Shown: positions 62,691 through 64,000 of the stretch, piece by piece
How positions within the stretch are numbered: position 1 is the first letter of the stretch
Layout: every line of letters starts with the position of its first letter
The notes under the pieces: generated by a model
What the model was told of the DNA's origin: nothing
What the model saw: the letters and a program-made list of their open reading frames with translations, nothing else
Database searches by the model: none
Position numbers and translations under genes: made by a program
Assembly: GCA_934636825.1 (NCBI GenBank)
Contig: CAKUBG010000008.1
Span: 27,393 to 91,392 of the forward strand
DNA: 64,000 bases
From: an uncultured bacterium
Lineage (GTDB): Bacteria > Vulcanimicrobiota > Xenobia > Xenobiales > Xenobiaceae
Direction: 5' to 3'

Positions 62691-63815
62691 TTATCTAGTT
62701 CTATAAAGATCTAATCCTCTGTCGCTATAGATGACAAAATAACTTCCATCATCAGCTAGACGGGTGGGGCCAAAGAGTGCAGTCCTTTTACCTAAATCGG
62801 CGGTAGGAGTAAGTTTCCAACCGGTTGATTTATCTGCATAGAAATAATTAGCTCTATTTACACGATTTTTGGTGTCAGTACATAAAATGGTGCTTCCATC
62901 ACTAGACAAGAAAACATTTTTATAAGGGAACTGAGCATCGTCAACAATTATTGTTTTAGTTTTTGTCTTGACATCGTAAAGAGCCAGTTGATAAAGATTA
63001 TTTGACTTTTGGGTGGCGTAGACCATGCGGTTGGAAGCTCCCCAGAAAGATATAAATTCTTTGCATTCATCGATTTGGGTTGGCTCTTTAAATGTGGGGG
63101 GATTCCAAGCATAAATTTTCATATTGCCAGTTTTTTTATCTTTAGCAGCATAAAATGCGCAGTCCACATCAGTAAAAACTTCATTTCTAGGTTTCAACTT
63201 GGCTTCTTGAAGTTCTATGTCGTAAACTCTGTCAAAAGCCAACACACCATCCTGAGTGGGATCAAAAGTGGCAGTACAATCAACATCGGCAAAGTCTTCA
63301 CCGTTATAAAAATATCCTTTTATAAACATTTTGCCGTTGACATAATAGAGAATCTCAGGATAGGCCCTAAATCCAGGTTTACCAGCTACGTGTTCATGAA
63401 TAGTTTTTGTTTCACCAGTTTTCATATCTAATCTGGCAAAAGTAGCTCCGGAACGAGTTACTATAATCATTTCTTTTTGATCCGGAGTGAGTGTAGCATA
63501 GTTGACGCTGGTAACGGGAGCTCCCAAAGGAAGACGCTTGATGCCTTCTTCAACGAACTTGCCGTTATGTATGGGAACAACCACGACTTCGCTAAACTGG
63601 CCTTTGCGTGCCTGCTCAAAGTCGGTATTTTGTATTAGGTATACAAAGTCGCCGCGATGGCTAAAGCTAGATAAAGCCGTATGAGTATAATCTACTCCGA
63701 TTCCGTGTTTTTTTAAGGTGCTTTTGGTTAAACAATCTTCAGCTAAAGCTTGACCGGCACTTAGGGAAAGGATACAGGCACCGGCGACTAAGCTCAAGGC
63801 CAATTTTTTCATCAT
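62691..63815 (-). CDS. Periplasmic beta-propeller-like protein
   Basis: 374 residues. Signal peptide MMKKLALSLVAGACILSLSAG with likely cleavage after QALA. The mature chain has repeated beta motifs with DxxTGxT-type turns (LDMKTGETKTI, YDVKTKTKTIIVDD, LSSDGSTILCTDTKNR), typical of TolB/WD40-like propellers. No catalytic motif. GGAGG lies about 12 bases before ATG 63815; a longer frame at 63836 includes that ribosome site and is unlikely. Convergent with the EF-hand gene. Role unknown. Confidence 0.7.
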   Translation of the reverse strand: MMKKLALSLVAGACILSLSAGQALAEDCLTKSTLKKHGIGVDYTHTALSSFSHRGDFVYLIQNTDFEQARKGQFSEVVVVPIHNGKFVEEGIKRLPLGAPVTSVNYATLTPDQKEMIIVTRSGATFARLDMKTGETKTIHEHVAGKPGFRAYPEILYYVNGKMFIKGYFYNGEDFADVDCTATFDPTQDGVLAFDRVYDIELQEAKLKPRNEVFTDVDCAFYAAKDKKTGNMKIYAWNPPTFKEPTQIDECKEFISFWGASNRMVYATQKSNNLYQLALYDVKTKTKTIIVDDAQFPYKNVFLSSDGSTILCTDTKNRVNRANYFYADKSTGWKLTPTADLGKRTALFGPTRLADDGSYFVIYSDRGLDLYRTR

Positions 63816-63932
63816 AACAAATATTGTCCTCCGCATTACAGTATGGCTTATTGAATATACTTGGTTAATTTGTGATAAGGTAGCTAAAATCCTAGCGCTT
63901 TGTTCATACTATTTATGGGAGAATGTCAACTA

Positions 63933-64000
63933 CCCATCACCTAAAGGTAATGGGCTTGTAACTGCCCAGTCGTGGTAACGGGTTACCCCTCCGACTTTTA
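63933..64000. mobile_element. Probable end of an IS200/IS605-type element (truncated by window)
   Basis: CCCATCACC / GGTAATGGG forms a 9-position hairpin with one mismatch at 63933-63954, loop TAAA. The context (TCAACTACCC ahead of it, GGGCTTGTAACTGCCC after it) is the pattern typical of hairpin ends linked to tnpB. The element body, if any, lies past 64000. No transposase is visible here. Confidence 0.35.

Overview
The window looks like chromosome of a diderm, gut-type Firmicute, most like the Negativicutes (Phascolarctobacterium/Acidaminococcus-type). That placement is inference. LCP (LytR-CpsA-Psr) protein, RsfS, MutS2, a 3D-domain secreted protein, ClpQ-type HslV, a FakA/DegV fusion, strong GGAGG ribosome sites and many U-tailed terminator hairpins argue for Firmicutes. 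An ExbB gene with two ExbD genes argues for an outer membrane. No tRNA, rRNA or CRISPR array was seen. The only RNA gene is ssrA (tmRNA).

Layout. 1-9460 is housekeeping: the end of adenine deaminase, the FakA/DegV fusion, ExbB-ExbD-ExbD, RsmA, an LCP protein and leucyl aminopeptidase. 9790-15417 holds a small secreted protein, a FUN14 protein, a DUF4013 membrane protein, an NCS2-like nucleobase permease and a cytoplasmic-looking subtilase with a C-terminal glycogen-binding-like domain. 15479-27723 holds GpsA, a 3D-domain protein, HtrA, RsfS, a 50-residue membrane protein, a HAMP/pseudo-receiver protein, an enlarged MutS2, an APC permease and a PfkB sugar kinase. 27730-39100 holds a PEGA-domain kinase homologue whose catalytic Asp is Cys, a ClC/CBS channel, HslV without HslU, a Sel1-repeat protein and the PreA/PreT dihydropyrimidine dehydrogenase pair.

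39370-50014 is the most interesting part. ssrA is followed directly by an A+T-rich island of about 10.2 kb bounded by two perfect 60-bp direct repeats. Each repeat runs from the last five bases of ssrA (CACCA) through the ssrA terminator. The island holds only four tightly packed co-directional genes and no integrase. They encode a protein with a CoiA-like zinc site, a coiled-coil protein, a 339-residue unknown, and a 1745-residue DEAH helicase ending in a DUF1998 zinc module (DruE/MrfA/DISARM-related). Gene order and sizes recall Druantia type I without DruA, so this is a candidate anti-phage system. The right-hand repeat supplies the stop codon and terminator of the helicase gene.

50012-60636 has a TetR / small membrane protein / Fe-S-associated-domain operon, then a tellurite-resistance-type (Ter) stress cluster: four TerD-family genes on the minus strand, two of them with von Willebrand A domains, one of which has lost its metal site. 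Diverging from these are a Ca2+ P-type ATPase and a canonical TerD. 61136-63815 has a secreted protein with RTX-type EF-hand calcium loops and a convergent periplasmic propeller-like protein. The last 70 bases look like the end of an IS200/IS605-type element.

The genes suggest nucleobase salvage and degradation (Ade, permease, PreTA), envelope upkeep (LCP, HtrA, 3D protein, Exb), calcium/Ter stress handling and a transferred defence island at a classic tmRNA integration site.
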